The translations under genes and the position numbers were made by a program. A stretch of 32,749 nucleotides of DNA from Candidatus Margulisiibacteriota bacterium (lineage in GTDB: Bacteria; Margulisbacteria; WOR-1; JAKLHX01; JBAZKV01): the NCBI GenBank assembly GCA_041650635.1, contig JBAZKV010000018.1, forward strand, positions 1 to 32,749, written 5' to 3'. Under the pieces are notes generated by a model, which saw only the letters and a program-made list of their open reading frames with translations, did no database searches and was not told the origin of the DNA. Shown one piece after another: positions 31,147 through 32,749 of this stretch. The number at the start of each line of letters is the position of its first letter. The stretch's first letter is position 1.

Positions 31147-32256
31147 ATGGAAAATTATAATATGTTGCCAGAATTAAAAACCGAAATAAACAAATTATCA
31201 GAAAAATTTAAAACCCTGAAACAAATGGTTGGTTTTGATGAACTGGAAAAGAAAAAGAACTCGCTCGAAGAAAAAGCTTCCGGCAGCAGCCTCTGGGATG
31301 ATCCCGCAAGCGCTAAAAAACTGCTGCAGGAGCTGGACCAGGCAAAAAAACAGCATTCCGAGCTGCTTGCGATACAGAACGGCCTGGAGGAATCGGAAGT
31401 GTTCCTGGACATTGCAACAAAGGAAAAGGACAGCTCTTCGCTTGCCTCGCTAAAGGACGACATTTTAAAATTGCGGACACAGATAGACAGGATCGAGCTT
31501 TCCACTCTGTTGAGCGGAGAACATGATAAAGAGAACGCCATCCTTTCTATCAACGCCGGCGCCGGCGGCACCGACGCCCAGGACTGGGCGCAGATACTGA
31601 TGAGGATGTACCTGCGATGGGCCGAGGAAAAGGGATATGAGACCGAAGTAGCTGACCTGTCCTACGGGGAGCAAGCAGGTATTAAGAACACTGTTATCTT
31701 TGTCCGTGCTCCTTATGCCTTCGGCTACTTAAGGTCGGAGTCGGGGGTCCACCGCCTTGTCAGGATGTCACCGTTCAACGCCGACGGAAAGCGCCACACC
31801 TCGTTTGCCGCAGTCGAGGTCATCCCCGAAACCGGGGAGGACATAACGGTGGAGATCAAGCCCGAGGACCTTAGGATAGACACTTTCCGCTCGAGCGGAC
31901 CCGGCGGGCAAAATGTCAACAAGACCAGTTCCGCCATCAGGATAACCCATCTTCCAACAGGGATAATCACCCAGTCGCAGGCCAGCCCTTCACAGCACAG
32001 GAACAAGGAACTGGCCATGACGCTGCTGGCTTCTAGGCTCAAAGAAAGGCTGGAAAAGGAGCAGAAACAGAAGATAGAGGACCTCAAGGGAGAACAAAAG
32101 CAGATAGCCTGGGGCAGCCAGATCAGGTCTTATGTTTTTGCCCCTTACCAATTGGTCAAAGACCATCGCACGGGATCCGAAACAGGCAATGTGGAAAAGG
32201 TGATTGACGGCCAGATAGACCAGTTCATAGAGGCCTATTTGAAGGCGCAACATTAA
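31147..32256 (+). CDS. prfB: Peptide chain release factor 2
   Basis: RF2 releases the finished peptide at UAA and UGA stop codons. ATG 31147 gives 369 residues (MENYNMLPELKTEINKLSEK). An in-frame start further upstream would run through secA and the palindrome. ATG 31162 is possible. It has the RF2 stop-codon motif SPF (RMSPFNADGKRHTSFA), the catalytic GGQ in SGPGGQNVNKTSSAIRITHL, and the helical domain 1 from about 5 to 115. Unlike many prfB genes it has no in-frame UGA near codon 25, so there is no programmed frameshift autoregulation. No Shine-Dalgarno precedes the start; the palindrome ends 8 nt before it. The first 35 codons are unusually A-rich. Confidence 0.96.
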   Translation: MENYNMLPELKTEINKLSEKFKTLKQMVGFDELEKKKNSLEEKASGSSLWDDPASAKKLLQELDQAKKQHSELLAIQNGLEESEVFLDIATKEKDSSSLASLKDDILKLRTQIDRIELSTLLSGEHDKENAILSINAGAGGTDAQDWAQILMRMYLRWAEEKGYETEVADLSYGEQAGIKNTVIFVRAPYAFGYLRSESGVHRLVRMSPFNADGKRHTSFAAVEVIPETGEDITVEIKPEDLRIDTFRSSGPGGQNVNKTSSAIRITHLPTGIITQSQASPSQHRNKELAMTLLASRLKERLEKEQKQKIEDLKGEQKQIAWGSQIRSYVFAPYQLVKDHRTGSETGNVEKVIDGQIDQFIEAYLKAQH

Positions 32257-32266
32257 CTGATATAAT
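32239..32266 (+). promoter_or_regulatory. Promoter of trpB2 with extended -10
   Basis: TTGAAG at 32239-32244, a 16-bp spacer and TGATATAAT at 32258-32266. Predicted +1 is near 32273. The leader has AGGAGG 8 nt before ATG 32307. The -35 lies in the end of prfB. Confidence 0.65.
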
Positions 32267-32306
32267 TGTTGCAGAAACAGCCGCAAAAAACCAGGAGGAA
32301 ATAGAG

Positions 32307-32749
32307 ATGGACAAAAAGATCGTTCTTTCGGAAAAAGACCTGCCGCAGAAATGGTATAACGTGATGGCCGAATTCCCGGGAGAACTTCCTCCTCCTTTAA
32401 ATCCCGGGACCGGCAAACCGCTGGGACCGCAGGACCTTGCTCCGATATTCCCAATGTCGCTTATCATGCAGGAGATGAGCCCCGACAGGTGGACAGAGAT
32501 ACCTGACGATATCAGGAACGTTTTAAAGATCTGGAGACCGACGCCTCTTGTAAGGGCACTGGAACTTGAAAAAGCTCTCAAGACAAATTCAAGGATATAC
32601 TTCAAGAATGAAAGTGTAAGCGTAGCCGGCAGCCATAAGCTTAATACGGCAATAGCCCAGGTCTATTACAATAAGACGGAAGGGGTAAAGAGGATAGCCA
32701 CGGAAACAGGAGCGGGACAATGGGGCTCCTCCCTTGCCTTTGCGTGTGG
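32307..32749 (+). CDS. trpB: Tryptophan synthase beta chain, TrpB2 type (5' part only)
   Basis: This PLP enzyme joins indole and serine to make tryptophan. The first 147 residues are in the window: DKKIVLSEKDLPQKWYNVMA, then EIPDDIRNVLKIWRPTPL, the PLP-lysine motif SVAGSHKLNTAIAQ and TETGAGQWGSSLAFA. GSHKLNTA and the longer N-terminus mark the TrpB2 (TIGR01415-like) branch rather than the classic TrpB1 with GAHKIN. TrpB2 proteins can work without TrpA and may salvage free indole. The gene runs off the window end, so a trpA partner cannot be excluded. It has its own promoter and Shine-Dalgarno. Confidence 0.93.
   Translation, partial: MDKKIVLSEKDLPQKWYNVMAEFPGELPPPLNPGTGKPLGPQDLAPIFPMSLIMQEMSPDRWTEIPDDIRNVLKIWRPTPLVRALELEKALKTNSRIYFKNESVSVAGSHKLNTAIAQVYYNKTEGVKRIATETGAGQWGSSLAFAC

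Overview
The window is a compact bacterial chromosome segment. It carries about 24 protein genes, no rRNA or tRNA that I could find, and no CRISPR array. Nearly every gene is a housekeeping gene on short operons, and neighbours often overlap by 1-26 bp. The protein set is unmistakably bacterial: AlaRS, RuvX, MltG, GuaA, FtsEX, PBP1A, LexA, HPF, SecA and RF2. A GuaB3-type IMP dehydrogenase (known mainly from cyanobacteria and actinobacteria), a TrpB2-type tryptophan synthase and several families of dispersed palindromes fit an uncultured lineage on the Cyanobacteria/Margulisbacteria (WOR-1) side of the tree. That placement is inference from gene character, not from a marker-gene tree.

Layout. 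1-4.1 kb (+): tail of a probable thymidylate kinase, then alaS-ruvX-mltG. 4.1-6.7 kb (-): guaA followed by an unrecognised 334-aa protein. 6.8-7.9 kb (+): an aldose-1-epimerase-like protein ending in a hairpin terminator. 8.0-10.7 kb (-): a YgiT-type zinc-finger protein, an HtrA protease and guaB3. 10.8-14.9 kb: an accessory surface region with a von Willebrand A lipoprotein, an ORF6N-domain gene bracketed by inverted repeats, and a large multidomain lipoprotein. 14.9-19.1 kb (+): glyA-ftsE-ftsX and a PpiC foldase with a TPR-like tail. 19.1-22.5 kb (-): PBP1A and a phosphohexomutase. 22.6-26.1 kb (+): pyk, then lexA, a small protein and dinB. 26.3-28.2 kb: an AlbA_2-domain regulator, a REP-associated tyrosine transposase (RAYT) and comF. 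28.2-32.7 kb (+): hpf-secA-prfB and the start of trpB2.

Three things stand out. (1) Promoters: the same extended -10 (TGATATAAT or a one- or two-base variant) recurs upstream of guaA, glyA, mrcA, pyk, hpf, trpB2 and the AlbA_2 gene. In at least four cases (guaA, mrcA, pyk, AlbA_2), plus the 12973 lipoprotein with a different promoter, the predicted transcription start falls 0-5 nt from the start codon with no Shine-Dalgarno sequence. This suggests extensive leaderless transcription beside ordinary Shine-Dalgarno genes. (2) SOS: lexA has a consensus promoter whose spacer is a perfect 18-bp palindrome, evidently the LexA operator, and it heads a lexA-small protein-dinB unit. (3) Palindromes: three perfect 28-bp palindromes of one family occur within about 6.5 kb. 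One lies inside the RAYT gene itself, in frame, and the other two sit 8-9 nt upstream of genes lacking a Shine-Dalgarno sequence. A second palindrome family has invaded the coding sequence of mltG and brackets the ORF6N gene as inverted copies.

Functionally the window combines nucleotide supply (GuaA, GuaB3, probable Tmk), cell-wall growth and division (MltG, PBP1A, FtsEX, phosphohexomutase), envelope protein quality control (HtrA, PpiC, SecA), translation (AlaRS, HPF, RF2) and an SOS mutagenesis unit.
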